From G039954875 sp047528275 (GTDB taxonomy: Bacteria > Bacteroidota > Bacteroidia > Flavobacteriales > Blattabacteriaceae), in the NCBI GenBank assembly GCA_047528275.1, contig CP180023.1, positions 1,426,001 through 1,490,000 of the forward strand: a stretch of DNA of 64,000 bases, given 5' to 3'. Under the pieces are notes generated by a model that saw only the letters and a program-made list of their open reading frames with translations, had not been told where the DNA came from and ran no database searches. How positions within the stretch are numbered: the first letter of the stretch is position 1; every line of letters begins with the position of its first letter. Shown piece by piece: positions 54,137-63,024 of the stretch. The translations under genes and the position numbers were made by a program.

Positions 54137-54617
54137 CTATTTTGATGTCGAGCATGTAATCGCCTTTGATGTAGAGTAGAAACGTTCATCAGATCCTCCA
54201 ATGTATTCGAAGGTCAAGTCTTTTAATACATTGACAGTGTTTACACCGACCAGAATGTTCTTTTTATCCACTAACATTACGAAATGAGATGGATAAGCTC
54301 TAAGGTATACTTCGGCAATAGCTGGTTTACCTCCTACAGCTGGTAGCACTGGAATTTTGAATACAAAATCTTTTCCTATGAAATGATCATAATCGTCTAT
54401 CGGTTTAATATTTATCCCCAGTAATAACGAATTTGTAAGATGCCTTCTTGGATGTTCCTAGGGGCGCTCTCAAGAGATAGCCGGCATCAGAGAAATCTTT
54501 GACATAGTTTCTGAAAATTGATCTCGAGGTGAAGAAAATCGCATCTGAAAATACCATACATTTCATCTCCTCGAGTTGCTCAAGCAATTTCCTAGCATAA
54601 ATTTCCTCTATGGTCAT
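54137..54617 (-). pseudogene. unidentified decayed gene
   Basis: Two minus-strand frames that probably belonged together. 54617-54405 reads MTIEEIYARKLLEQLEEMKC, then AIFFTSRSIFRNYVKDFSDA and ends ITGDKY. After two stops 54390-54137 reads YDYDHFIGKDFVFKIPVLPA, then KPAIAEVYLRAYPSHFVMLV and VNVLKDLTFEYIGGSDERFY. The amino-acid composition looks coding and soluble, and no signal peptide or membrane segment is visible. I do not recognise a family. It could be accessory or mobile-element cargo, given the integrase remnant 1.2 kb away. Confidence 0.4.
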
Positions 54618-55599
54618 TTAACTTTTTAGGGTCGCAATACATCGTTTTCGTCAATTTTGATAAAACAATTTTTAAATAATCATAATTTTTTAAGTATTAT
54701 AGATTGATAAATAGATATTTGTGTACAATATCATAATGTTTCTTCAGTTTATCATCTCTGAATATGGAGTTCTCGATGTTTTCATGCCCGAATAGGATTT
54801 GGGGGGCATCAGGTCATTAGATCGGTCTTTCTTGAAGAAATGGGTAAAGCCCCATTCCAAATAATCAGTTCCTTGGAGCTGTGGTGTACCTCATAACCAT
54901 TATTTAAGCCTCATTGCGCGATAGAACTTTCAAGCTCTTTGTAACAAATCTTTATGCATATCCTCACCCGGGGTAAATCCCACTATTGTTCGATGAAGTG
55001 TTGTGGTAGTGTTGAACAATTCCCACCACAATCAGTTTACTTTATGGTGATATGTTCGAATTCTTGTACTATGACTATCTGCTGCTTGCCCTTGATACAT
55101 GGAATAATGGTGGAGAAGGTTTCTATTTTACCTATTTTTCGACCTTTTTCCAAAAAATCGTTAACAGCTTCTATACGTCATTGGTCGATAGATATTTCTT
55201 TAAATTTATTTAAAATATTGATTATCAATATATAATGATTCTTTATCTTTGGTTAGTTTTTGTTCTCATACGTTCTTTGAATAGGATCGTTACGTCCTGT
55301 TGGGCTGCTGGCAAATTATCGAGACGGCTTTCGGTAGATGGTTTTTGAAAATGCTCGGTGCTCCTGATATTTTTGGCCAGATTCTAGCAGTCTTGATTAT
55401 CTATTAGCTCGTCTTTTTTTTGGGGGTTCTAAGATTTTAAGCTTCTTTTGGACTAGAGATAGCATCAGGTCGGGTAAGCCCCAAGTATAGGTACCTGATC
55501 TTGGCTAGGTAGTACTCAAAAGGATTTCTTTTATCCTCATTGTGTGGATGGAAGTAAAAAGTCTTTGGATAGACCATATCTAAGTCATCGCATGCAGGG
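54618..55599. other. decayed intergenic stretch, nothing recognised
   Basis: About 980 bases. There are short open stretches on both strands, for example minus-strand HENIENSIFRDDKLKKHYDI near 54780-54720, but no family match. Confidence 0.45.
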
Positions 55600-55860
55600 A
55601 TATAAGGTTTTAATTTTTTCGGAATACTTGCAAGGGATAATTTTGATATATTCCAAAAATTGCTTTTCGGTCTTGTGCCTTGTGATGATCATAATGAAGA
55701 AATTGGACAACTTACCTATAGAGATTCGTGGCAAACGATCTGCGACAGGCGTGTGAATTCACCAACTGATATTTGGAAAAATCCTCTTCTTTCCTACTGA
55801 GTAAAATCATCTTGTATATTCATTTTTTTGCTATTTTCGATCTCATTTCGAAAAAAACTT
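55600..55860 (-). pseudogene. tyrosine recombinase (site-specific integrase) remnant, C-terminal part
   Basis: On the minus strand at 55786-55715 the sequence reads FSKYQLVNSHACRRSFATNL followed by Y. After a stop and frameshift it reads NFFIMIITRHKTEKQFLEYI then K (about 55703-55645). This matches the end of Bacteroidota integrases (Y-x-L-V-x-S-H-x-x-R-R-(S/T)-F-A-T-N-L-Y ... I-M-x-I-T-G-H-K-T-E-x-x-F-L-x-Y-I-K). It contains the HxxR box, the second His and the catalytic Tyr. The Gly of TGH is Arg here. The N-terminal half is not readable. It is the only mobile-element trace I found in the window. Confidence 0.75.
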
Positions 55861-56886
55861 CGCTATAAAAAAGAAAGTTATGGATAAACTTATAAGAAAA
55901 GTAGATAAACCCATGCAAGATGATCGCTATCTACCTAACCTCTAATGGTAGTAAATATCCATGATCTTTCATTGTTGACTATGGTATAATGAATTCCTCC
56001 GACAAAATTATTACTACACCTTGGCACTGTGACAACTACCAGAGGTAAAATATTGCCAATAGAATGAGGTCCCCTTCCTTTCCTATTATTTTTAGGAATA
56101 CATTTATAAAGATTTGCTGCTTGAGGGCTCGACCTCTTTGAACTGACCCATAAAGGTCGAAAATGTAGAGATCACCGATAAAGTACTTAATGGTTTAATT
56201 TATAGGTATATATAACTCTATCATAATAGTAAATAGGGTAGCACTAGGGACTTTATCTCCACCCTTCTAAAGGGATAATAAAATGCAAGCCTTGACCTTC
56301 CGAATCTACACTCATTAAGCATCTTCCAAATCATCTCCTGTAACAGGACTATAAAATACCAGACGCTCCCAAATTGGATTTACCTAAACGCTCAATACCA
56401 TCATACACAATCATATTTTGAGATCCCCCACCAAGATTTAGACTATTGCAATAAGGCATTAACTTCTGAAAAAAGCTCACTCGAAGCTACATCCCTTGGT
56501 TGATGCAAGGTAGTATACAATAACTAATTATTATAATAATCAGTAAACAATAGAAGTATTCTCATAATAATCAAGATAGAATATTTTATTACAATAAGTT
56601 ATTTTAACTTAAATAAATTTATAATTTTTTGATATTTAGGATCAAGGCTCTCTATCCACACCAACACAATGGGATTGCCGATGATCGTCATGAACAGCTT
56701 CATCGCTAGGCCAGAAAATGAACATGAAAAGATAATCGTATGAAGCAAAAAATCAGCCGGTCGGTTTGTAAGGAAATTAACCGTTATAAATCAATTTAGA
56801 ACCCCTATAAATAAGCTGGTTTTCCAGTAGATATGATGAAGGTATAGGACGAAAAATCAACTTAAATCGTAACTTCGCAAGTCGTT
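55861..56886. other. decayed stretch upstream of ccoS with an unidentified minus-strand gene remnant
   Basis: About 1 kb. On the minus strand near 56440-56360 a coding-like run reads QNMIVYDGIERLGKSNLGAS, continuing in another frame as SPVTGDDLEDA and EGQGLHFIIPLEGW. I do not recognise the family. Between 56520 and 56650 the DNA is AT-rich. A one-mismatch -7 box (TAACTTCG, 56870-56877) precedes ccoS. No ccoI-like metal-ATPase fragment is seen. Confidence 0.4.
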
Positions 56887-57048
56887 ATGGGAATATTACT
56901 TTTAATGATATTAGTCAGTATTTCCCTAGGTGTGATCTTCTTAGTTATTTTTATAGTCAGTGCCCAACAAGGACAATTTGACGATGACGAATCACCTGCA
57001 GTGAGGATGCTGCTCGACGACCATCTCCCCGAAGATGGAGAAAATTGA
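56887..57048 (+). CDS. ccoS: cbb3 oxidase maturation protein CcoS
   Basis: Intact 53-residue protein. It has one N-terminal membrane span (MGILLLMILVSISLGVIFLV, then IFIVSA) and the diagnostic soluble part GQFDDDESPAVRMLLDDH; CcoS typically has GQFDDLEGPAxRILxDD. CcoS is needed for insertion of heme b and copper into the cbb3 oxidase. The start ATG 56887 and stop 57046-57048 are clear, and it lies 25 bases before ccoN. In many Bacteroidota the copper ATPase gene ccoI precedes ccoS; here that position is decayed DNA. Confidence 0.93.
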   Translation: MGILLLMILVSISLGVIFLVIFIVSAQQGQFDDDESPAVRMLLDDHLPEDGEN

Positions 57049-57073
57049 ATAAAGAAAAACCCTATCCAACCCT

Positions 57074-59287
57074 ATGGAAGTGCAAAAATTTTATTACGAC
57101 AACCGTATTGTAAAAGCCTTCTTATATGCCACGATCTTTTGGGCCATCATAGGCTTTTTAGCAGGTCTGACTGTAGCCCTGATGTTGTTTTACCCACAGC
57201 TCCCTGAATGGATCTTGGGTAGCAGTCTAAAAGATTCTCAAGGCATGATGGGTTTCGGCCGTTGGCGGATGCTGCATACCACTACGGTTATTTTTGCTTT
57301 TATAGGGAATATCATTTTCACTGGGTCGTATTATTCGCTGCAACGGCTCTTGAAAGCCCGAATGTACAGTGATGCACTGAGTTGGATTCATTTCTGGGGC
57401 TGGCAACTCTTCATCGTACTCTCCTGGGTAACCTTCTTGATGGGGATCAATACCAGTAAAGAATACGCAGAACATGAATGGCCCTTGGACATTCTCATCG
57501 CTGTGATCTGGATTATCTATGGGGTTAACATGATAGGTACCATTTTCAAGAGACGAGTCAAACACCTCTACGTGGCTATTTGGTTTTTTCTAGGCACTTG
57601 GGTGACTGTGGTTATATTGCATATATTCAACAATTTCGAATTGCCCATCTCAGGTACTTCACTCAAAAGTTATTCGCTCTATGCCGGCGTGCAAGACGCA
57701 TTGATGCAATGGTGGTACGGGCATAATGCTGTGGCCTTCGTCTTGACTACACCCATCTTGGGATTAATGTACTATTTCATCCCCAAAGCATCAGGTAGAC
57801 CTGTGTTTTCGTATAAGCTCTCGATTATACACTTTTGGTCACTGATCTTCATATACATATGGGCCGGTCCGCACCACTTAATGTACACAGCCCTCCCCGG
57901 CTGGGCACAAATGTTGGGGACGATATTTTCTATCATGCTCATCGCTCCCTCTTGGGGTGGGATGCTCAACGGATTACTGACACTCAGAGGCGCATGGGAC
58001 AAAGTACGGGAAGATCCTATTCTGAAATTTTTCGTTGTAGCAGTCACTTCCTATGGCATGGCTACCTTTGATGGACCGATGTTAGCCACCAAGACATTGA
58101 ATGCCATTGGCCACTTCACCGACTGGGTCATTGCCCATGTACACCTTGGGACTCTAGGTTGGAATGGTTTCATGGCTTTTGGGGTGATCTATTGGTTGGT
58201 GCAAAGGCTTTGGAATACTAAGTTACATTCTATTGTTCTAGCCAATGCTCATTTTGGACTCGGTACGCTGGGTATCATATTCTATGTGATCCCAATGTAT
58301 TGGGGTGCTGTAGTACAGGCTGAAATGTGGAAGGAATTCAAGCCCGATGGTACGTTAATGAACAAAAACTTCCTCGATACAGTCACGACGATTATCCCAT
58401 TTTACATCATGCGGTTTATCGGTGGAAGTCTCTACCTCCTAGGTGCTTTACTAATGGTTTATAACGTGTACAAGACGATAAAGAAAGGAACTTTCATCAA
58501 TAATGAGGTGGCCCAAGCTCCTGCCCTTCCAAAATTATCCAGCAAAAGGACAACGGGAGAGACCTTTCACGGTTGGCTTGAACGTAAACCAATACAATTA
58601 ACCCTATTGTCTCTCATCGTTGTGGCTATCGGTGGGGCTGTAGAAATCATCCCAACCCTGGTAATCAAATCCAACATCCCAACCCTATCAAGTGTCAAAC
58701 CTTACAGCCCGCTCGAGCTCGAAGGTAGAGACCTCTATATCAGAGAAGGATGTAATAGTTGTCATTCGCAGATGGTGCGCCCTTTCAGGGATGAGGTAGT
58801 CCGCTATCGAGAGTATTCCAAAGCGGGAGAATTCGTTTACGATCATCCGTTTTTATGGGGCTCTAAGCGCACTGGGCCTGATTTGGCCAGAGAAGGTGGA
58901 AAGAATCCCAGTTCATGGCACTTCAAACATATGTATGGTCCACGTTCAACCTCCCCAGGATCTATCATGCCACGTTACCCATGGTTAATCTACGAAAGAT
59001 TGGATAGATCGACGACACAATCCAAGATGCGAACAATGGTCAAGCTTGGTGTACCCTATGAGCAAGAACAAATAGAAAGTTCTTACACCGATATGGATAC
59101 TCAAGCAGGCAAGATCGTAAAGGATGTTTACAGCGAATCTCCCGATATCAAGACACAGATCGATGAGCAGAAAAAGCAACAGGGTAGCCAATTTATTCCC
59201 TTGGAAAAAAGGGAAATTATCGCATTGATTGCTTATCTGCAACGACTGGGCACAGACATCAAAGCTGAAGAGGGCGAAACGGACTAA
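57074..59287 (+). CDS. ccoN: fused cbb3-type cytochrome c oxidase subunits I and II (CcoNO)
   Basis: Intact 737-residue fusion of the catalytic subunit CcoN and the membrane-anchored cytochrome c subunit CcoO, the usual arrangement in Bacteroidota. CcoN (residues about 1-470) has roughly twelve helices with heme and CuB ligands, for example RWRMLHTTTVIFAFIGNIIF, MQWWYGHNAVAFVLTTPILG, WAGPHHLMYTALPGWAQMLG and FTDWVIAHVHLGTLGWNGF. CcoO (about 510-737) begins with a membrane span (LTLLSLIVVAIGGAVEII) and has the heme c motif CNSCH at 560-564 with SQMVRPFRDEVVRY, plus a MPRYPWL methionine-ligand region. The enzyme reduces O2 with high affinity under microaerobic conditions and conserves energy. 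The operon order ccoS-ccoNO-ccoQ-ccoP is normal. Confidence 0.97.
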   Translation: MEVQKFYYDNRIVKAFLYATIFWAIIGFLAGLTVALMLFYPQLPEWILGSSLKDSQGMMGFGRWRMLHTTTVIFAFIGNIIFTGSYYSLQRLLKARMYSDALSWIHFWGWQLFIVLSWVTFLMGINTSKEYAEHEWPLDILIAVIWIIYGVNMIGTIFKRRVKHLYVAIWFFLGTWVTVVILHIFNNFELPISGTSLKSYSLYAGVQDALMQWWYGHNAVAFVLTTPILGLMYYFIPKASGRPVFSYKLSIIHFWSLIFIYIWAGPHHLMYTALPGWAQMLGTIFSIMLIAPSWGGMLNGLLTLRGAWDKVREDPILKFFVVAVTSYGMATFDGPMLATKTLNAIGHFTDWVIAHVHLGTLGWNGFMAFGVIYWLVQRLWNTKLHSIVLANAHFGLGTLGIIFYVIPMYWGAVVQAEMWKEFKPDGTLMNKNFLDTVTTIIPFYIMRFIGGSLYLLGALLMVYNVYKTIKKGTFINNEVAQAPALPKLSSKRTTGETFHGWLERKPIQLTLLSLIVVAIGGAVEIIPTLVIKSNIPTLSSVKPYSPLELEGRDLYIREGCNSCHSQMVRPFRDEVVRYREYSKAGEFVYDHPFLWGSKRTGPDLAREGGKNPSSWHFKHMYGPRSTSPGSIMPRYPWLIYERLDRSTTQSKMRTMVKLGVPYEQEQIESSYTDMDTQAGKIVKDVYSESPDIKTQIDEQKKQQGSQFIPLEKREIIALIAYLQRLGTDIKAEEGETD

Positions 59288-59300
59288 AACAAATAAAAAC

Positions 59301-59487
59301 ATGATAAAATTTTTCAAGCAGTATATCACAGCAACCAAGTACGGAGATGTTCTCCAATCAGGAGTCTTGGTATTTTTTTTTCCTACTCTTTTGTCTCGTG
59401 GTCTTTTTTGTCTACAAAAAGCCTAATGGTTACTATAAGGAAGTTAGTCATCTACCCTTAGAAGACCATGAAAACAATACCCTATGA
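59301..59487 (+). pseudogene. ccoQ: ccoQ-like subunit with a +1 frameshift in a T9 run
   Basis: Small membrane subunit position between ccoNO and ccoP. It starts MIKFFKQYITATKYGDVLQS. In the given frame it ends after GLFCLQKA at 59424-59426. With eight instead of nine T at 59373-59381 it reads VFFFLLFCLVVFFVYKKPNG then YYKEVSHLPLEDHENNTL, a normal 61-residue CcoQ/FixQ: one membrane span, YKxPxxYYxExxxLPLxD tail. That frame stops at 59485-59487, overlapping the ccoP start as ATGA, which proves it was the original frame. This is either a fresh mutation, transcriptional slippage on T9 restoring some product, or a sequencing error. CcoQ stabilises the oxidase and is not strictly required. Confidence 0.8.
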
Positions 59488-60362
59488 AACCCAGAACACC
59501 TATTTACATCACCATTCCCTTGGCCTTGTCTGTCATCTTGTTTACTTTTTACGTATTCTCAGGAGGCAATATTTTATACGTCAAACATCCAATCGTCTTG
59601 TCTGTATTGGCCCTTTCTCTGATCCTCTTATTAATCTTGGAGGCCCTCAACGAAATCATCTATAATCAAAAACTCAAATTCTTCTCAGAACAAGAAAGAC
59701 ACAGTTTCATCGAAAAAAATAGAGAAAACTATTTCGTAAGGCTCTACAAATCCGGTTTCTATGCTCCTACAGACAAGAGTGAAAAAGTAAAAGAAATAGA
59801 CCATGATTTTGATGGCATCCTTGAACTCGACAACAAATTACCTGGGTGGTGGGTCAATCTTTTTTATCTGAGTATTGTTTTTGCACTACTCTACTTCTGT
59901 GCCTATCTCTTTACGGATTTTGCAGATCCTCAAAAGGAATACAAAATCGCCTACGAAAGACAATTAACCGAGGTGAGTTCCTATGAAAAGACCCGCCCAC
60001 AAGCTACGCTAGAGAGGGCCAAGTTCAACGAAGAGCTAGTCTCTGAGGGAAAAGCATTATTTGAAGAGATATGTGCGACTTGCCACAATCTGGACGGTAG
60101 CGGCAGCACGGGACCCAATCTGACTGACGAATACTGGATCAACAAACAAGAGAAAGAACTCTTCAAAAATGTGTTTTACATGGTATGGAATGGTAGTAAA
60201 AACAATCCGACTATGCGTGCTTTCGGCGCCACCGGAGAAGTCAAAGGTAACGATATCGAAAAGTTGAGCAGTTATGTCTATGCAATCAATAAAGACCCAA
60301 AGAAACCAGCTAATCCCAAAGCCCCCCAGGGAGAAAAAATAACTTGGGAAGAACCTAAATAA
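59484..60362 (+). CDS. ccoP: cbb3 oxidase cytochrome c subunit III (CcoP)
   Basis: Intact 292-residue membrane-anchored cytochrome c. Two hydrophobic segments near the N-terminus (IPLALSVILFTFYVFSG, IVLSVLALSLILLLILEAL) and one at about 131-148 (FYLSIVFALLYFCAYLF) precede the FixP-type helix with NKLPGWWVNLFY. One heme c site, CATCH at 197-201 in FEEICATCHNLDGSGSTGPN, is followed by an axial Met in NPTMRAFGATGE. Only a single CXXCH is present, while proteobacterial CcoP has two; single-heme forms occur in Bacteroidota. It transfers electrons to CcoO/CcoN. The start overlaps the ccoQ stop, so its translation was coupled to ccoQ. Confidence 0.94.
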   Translation: MKPRTPIYITIPLALSVILFTFYVFSGGNILYVKHPIVLSVLALSLILLLILEALNEIIYNQKLKFFSEQERHSFIEKNRENYFVRLYKSGFYAPTDKSEKVKEIDHDFDGILELDNKLPGWWVNLFYLSIVFALLYFCAYLFTDFADPQKEYKIAYERQLTEVSSYEKTRPQATLERAKFNEELVSEGKALFEEICATCHNLDGSGSTGPNLTDEYWINKQEKELFKNVFYMVWNGSKNNPTMRAFGATGEVKGNDIEKLSSYVYAINKDPKKPANPKAPQGEKITWEEPK

Positions 60363-60370
60363 TCAATGAG

Positions 60371-60756
60371 ATGGAACCCAAGATCAAAACCGTAGTATAT
60401 TTTCTAGGGACGCTTACACTTTTTACCCTCTTAAGCATTTGTTGGAGTGATAAAAAACCGCAAGAGATTATCATTATCCATCAACATGCTTCCCGTCCCT
60501 ACAACGAGCAGACTATAAAGGACTTCAACCAGATCCATTCCATATTCAGTCGTCAAGAAGTATATATAGGGTTGAGCTTTCTAAGGACAATGAACCAAAG
60601 AGCTCAATACGATTACCTGGCCTTTGGCAAATGGAGAAGTATCGAAGATTATTAAAAAATTACCAAAAAGCAATCGTTCAAAGACTTGAGAAAAATATCC
60701 CCTTCAACACCTATCAACGCATCCGACTCGAGGAAGAGAAAGGGATGAGGATATGA
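60371..60756 (+). pseudogene. small exported ferredoxin-fold (ABM/Dabb-like) protein gene, frameshifted
   Basis: Begins MEPKIKTVVYFLGTLTLFTL, a membrane segment or signal peptide, then SDKKPQEIIIIHQHASRPYN and QEVYIGLSFLRTMNQRAQYD with YLAFGKWRSIEDY. The last block resembles antibiotic-biosynthesis-monooxygenase/Dabb ferredoxin-like folds (beta strand then W-x-S-x-x-x-(F/Y)). At about 60650-60660, an A6 run, the frame breaks; the continuation KNYQKAIVQRLEKNIPFNTY to a stop at 60754-60756 is one base off. The ATGA overlap with the next gene marks that second frame as original. It lies between ccoP and ccoG, where I know no standard cbb3 subunit. Function is unknown. Confidence 0.55.
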
Positions 60757-61050
60757 TCAACCAAGTAGTTTTCTTCAAGCTGACCGATGCACGCACAGGA
60801 AGAGATTTCAGAAAGATCATCGATCTATTCATCAACTACCTAAAAATGAAAGAGGATTTAGTCCAAGCCAGATCCGATATGAGCACCCATCCTGTTAAGG
60901 CTGAATATTCTTATATAGTCATGGTACGATTCAAAGATTTAAAACAGTACGTCCAAGCTTTTGAAGGGAGATGTGGCCGTCTCATCAATATCCAACAATT
61001 TGCCTGAATCCGTTCAAATGGTCTACGATCTCTATGAGCGTTTAAAGTAA
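60753..61050 (+). pseudogene. Dabb (stress-responsive alpha-beta barrel) domain gene, frameshifted
   Basis: Starts MINQVVFFKLTDARTGRDFR, which is typical of Dabb proteins (M-I-x-H-(V/I)-V-x-F-x-L). KMKEDLVQARSDMSTHPVKA and YSYIVMVRFKDLKQYVQAFE follow, the usual (D/E)-x-x-(L/I)-x-x-x-F-x-(D/S)-x-x-x-(L/Y)-x-x-Y. After about 60980 the frame is lost by one extra base; SNNLPESVQMVYDLYERLK ends at TAA 61048-61050 and looks like the original C-terminus. The start overlaps the upstream small gene as ATGA. Dabb proteins are small dimers with varied or unknown roles. It was co-transcribed with the oxidase genes. Confidence 0.65.
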
Positions 61051-61116
61051 ACCTCACAACAACCGACAGGGAGCAGAAAAGTATAAAAGTTTTGAAATAC
61101 GGAACTTTTTCAAACT

Positions 61117-62565
61117 ATGCCAAGTATGGAAAAAAATCTGAAACAAGAAGTAGTTCTAGAAAAAGATAGTTTTCGTGACCATATTAATACCATGGACCAA
61201 GCAGGTATTCGTAAATGGGTCTACCCAAGAAAAGTCAACGGACATTATTATAAGAAGCGAACTTATCTAAGCTGGTTTCTCATCGCTTTCTTTCTATCAG
61301 GCCCATTCATCACTATCCACGGTGATCCTTTTCTTAAATTTGATGTTTTGAGGCGAGAATTCTTCATCTTTTCTTTCCCTTTCTATCCCCAAGATTTCTT
61401 TCTATTTACCTTGGGAATGATCATTACTTTATTGTTTATCACCCTGTTTACTGTGGTCTACGGTAGGATATTTTGTGGCTGGATATGCCCACAAACCATC
61501 TTTTTAGAGATGATCTTCCGAAAGATCGAATACGCCATAGAGGGCGACCGCGGCGAACAACTGCACCTAGATAGGCAAGTCTGGTCCGTGGAAAAAATTC
61601 GAAAAAAGCTCTTAAAATGGTCGATCTTTGCCTTAATTTCCTTCATTATGTCACACGCCCTATTTGCTTACCTCATCGGAGCCGATATGCTTTTCAAAGC
61701 CATTGAAGAGGGGCCTATGGAGCATAATGGGATCTTCTTGGTGATTTTTATCAACACTGGAATGATCTATTTCGTATACGCTTGGTTCAGAGAGCAGGCT
61801 TGTACATTGGTATGCCCTTACGGAAGATTTCAAAGTGTCTTGATCGACCAGCATACCATCGCCGTGACCTACGACTACAAACGAGGAGAAGCCACAGCCG
61901 GACGGGCCAAATTCAGAAAAGGAGAAGATCGTCAGACTCTTGGGAAAGGAGATTGTATCGACTGTGGACAATGTGTAGCTGTATGTCCAACAGGTATTGA
62001 TATACGTCACGGTACGCAGCTCGAATGTGTTAATTGCACAGCCTGTATGGATGCTTGTGATAAAATTATGGACAAGATTGGCACAGCACGAGGATTGATC
62101 CGCTATGCTTCCGAACACTATATTGCCACGGGACAAAAGGATCGCTTCAATGGCAGAATGTTGGCTTACACAGCAGTATTAATCATCCTAATCAGCGCAT
62201 TGGGTTTACTCTTAATGTTTAGGACACCAGTAGAAGCCAAACTCTTGCGCATACCTGGATCGGGATATACTATACAGGCAGATCAAATCATCAACCCTTA
62301 CGAATACACACTCATCAACAAAACTTCACAAAAACTCAACTTGAGCTTCAAGATACTATCACATCGGGGTGAAGTGCGCCTACCTTATGGACAACAATGC
62401 ATCAAAGTACAAAAAGGAGAAATCCTCAGAGGACCAGTACAACTGATCATTCCTAAATTCGAAATATCTCATACAAAAACCGAGATACGAATCGGGGTAT
62501 ATGACGAAAGGGGCAAATTAATGGATGCCTATAGTACAGCCTTCTTAGGACCGTTTAAATTTTAA
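61117..62565 (+). CDS. ccoG: cbb3 oxidase accessory protein CcoG (4Fe-4S ferredoxin, FixG-like)
   Basis: Intact 482-residue polytopic ferredoxin-type protein that reduces Cu(II) for cbb3 copper-centre assembly. Five or so membrane segments are seen (TYLSWFLIAFFLSGPFITIH, FLFTLGMIITLLFITLFTVV, KWSIFALISFIMSHALFAYL, MLAYTAVLIILISALGLLLM). FCGWICPQTIFLEMIFRKIE (residues about 117-136) is the conserved CGxxCPQ block. Two [4Fe-4S] clusters follow: CIDCGQCVAVCPTGIDIR (about 286-303) and CVNCTACMDACDKIM. A C-terminal IgG-like periplasmic domain (FKILSHRGEVRLPYGQQCI) completes it. It lies between the two broken small genes and ccoH, 4 bases before ccoH. Confidence 0.95.
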   Translation: MPSMEKNLKQEVVLEKDSFRDHINTMDQAGIRKWVYPRKVNGHYYKKRTYLSWFLIAFFLSGPFITIHGDPFLKFDVLRREFFIFSFPFYPQDFFLFTLGMIITLLFITLFTVVYGRIFCGWICPQTIFLEMIFRKIEYAIEGDRGEQLHLDRQVWSVEKIRKKLLKWSIFALISFIMSHALFAYLIGADMLFKAIEEGPMEHNGIFLVIFINTGMIYFVYAWFREQACTLVCPYGRFQSVLIDQHTIAVTYDYKRGEATAGRAKFRKGEDRQTLGKGDCIDCGQCVAVCPTGIDIRHGTQLECVNCTACMDACDKIMDKIGTARGLIRYASEHYIATGQKDRFNGRMLAYTAVLIILISALGLLLMFRTPVEAKLLRIPGSGYTIQADQIINPYEYTLINKTSQKLNLSFKILSHRGEVRLPYGQQCIKVQKGEILRGPVQLIIPKFEISHTKTEIRIGVYDERGKLMDAYSTAFLGPFKF

Positions 62566-62568
62566 ACC

Positions 62569-63024
62569 ATGCAGATCAAATTTCACTGGGGCATAGGGAT
62601 CGTTGTACTGGCTTTGTTCAGCTATATGAGCTTCATCATTTACATCGCCTTCATCCGGCCTAATATGGCCAGTGAATTGGTATCGGATCGTTATTACGAA
62701 GAGGAAATAAAGTACCAGGAGACCATCGATGAGAAAAAAAATTCTGCCGTCTTGACTGAAAGGGTGAAAGTCCTGATCGTTTCTAATGGGATACGGATCA
62801 GATTCCCTGCACCTTTTAACGCCCAGAATACTGTTGGAGAGTGGTTTTTACTCAGACCTTCAAATAAGCATTGGGACATCCGTCAACAACTCACTTTGGA
62901 TACTCAAGGTGAGCAACTCATCTCAGCAAAGGATTTAAAAAAAGGAGCATACAAGCTCACCCTACGATGGCGCTCGAATAGAAAAAAATACTTAACCGAA
63001 CAAACTCTTGTATGGAAACTTTGA
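62569..63024 (+). CDS. ccoH: FixH/CcoH family oxidase assembly protein
   Basis: Intact 151-residue membrane-anchored protein. FHWGIGIVVLALFSYMSFII (residues about 4-23) is the anchor. It is followed by NMASELVSDRYYEEEIKYQE, the typical FixH block (LVxxxYYxxExxYQ). A periplasmic immunoglobulin-like domain ends in GAYKLTLRWRSNRKKYLTEQ. CcoH helps assemble and stabilise cbb3 oxidase. It sits between ccoG and the SafE-like gene, which overlaps its end by 13 bases. Length and order match other Bacteroidota cbb3 clusters. Confidence 0.92.
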   Translation: MQIKFHWGIGIVVLALFSYMSFIIYIAFIRPNMASELVSDRYYEEEIKYQETIDEKKNSAVLTERVKVLIVSNGIRIRFPAPFNAQNTVGEWFLLRPSNKHWDIRQQLTLDTQGEQLISAKDLKKGAYKLTLRWRSNRKKYLTEQTLVWKL

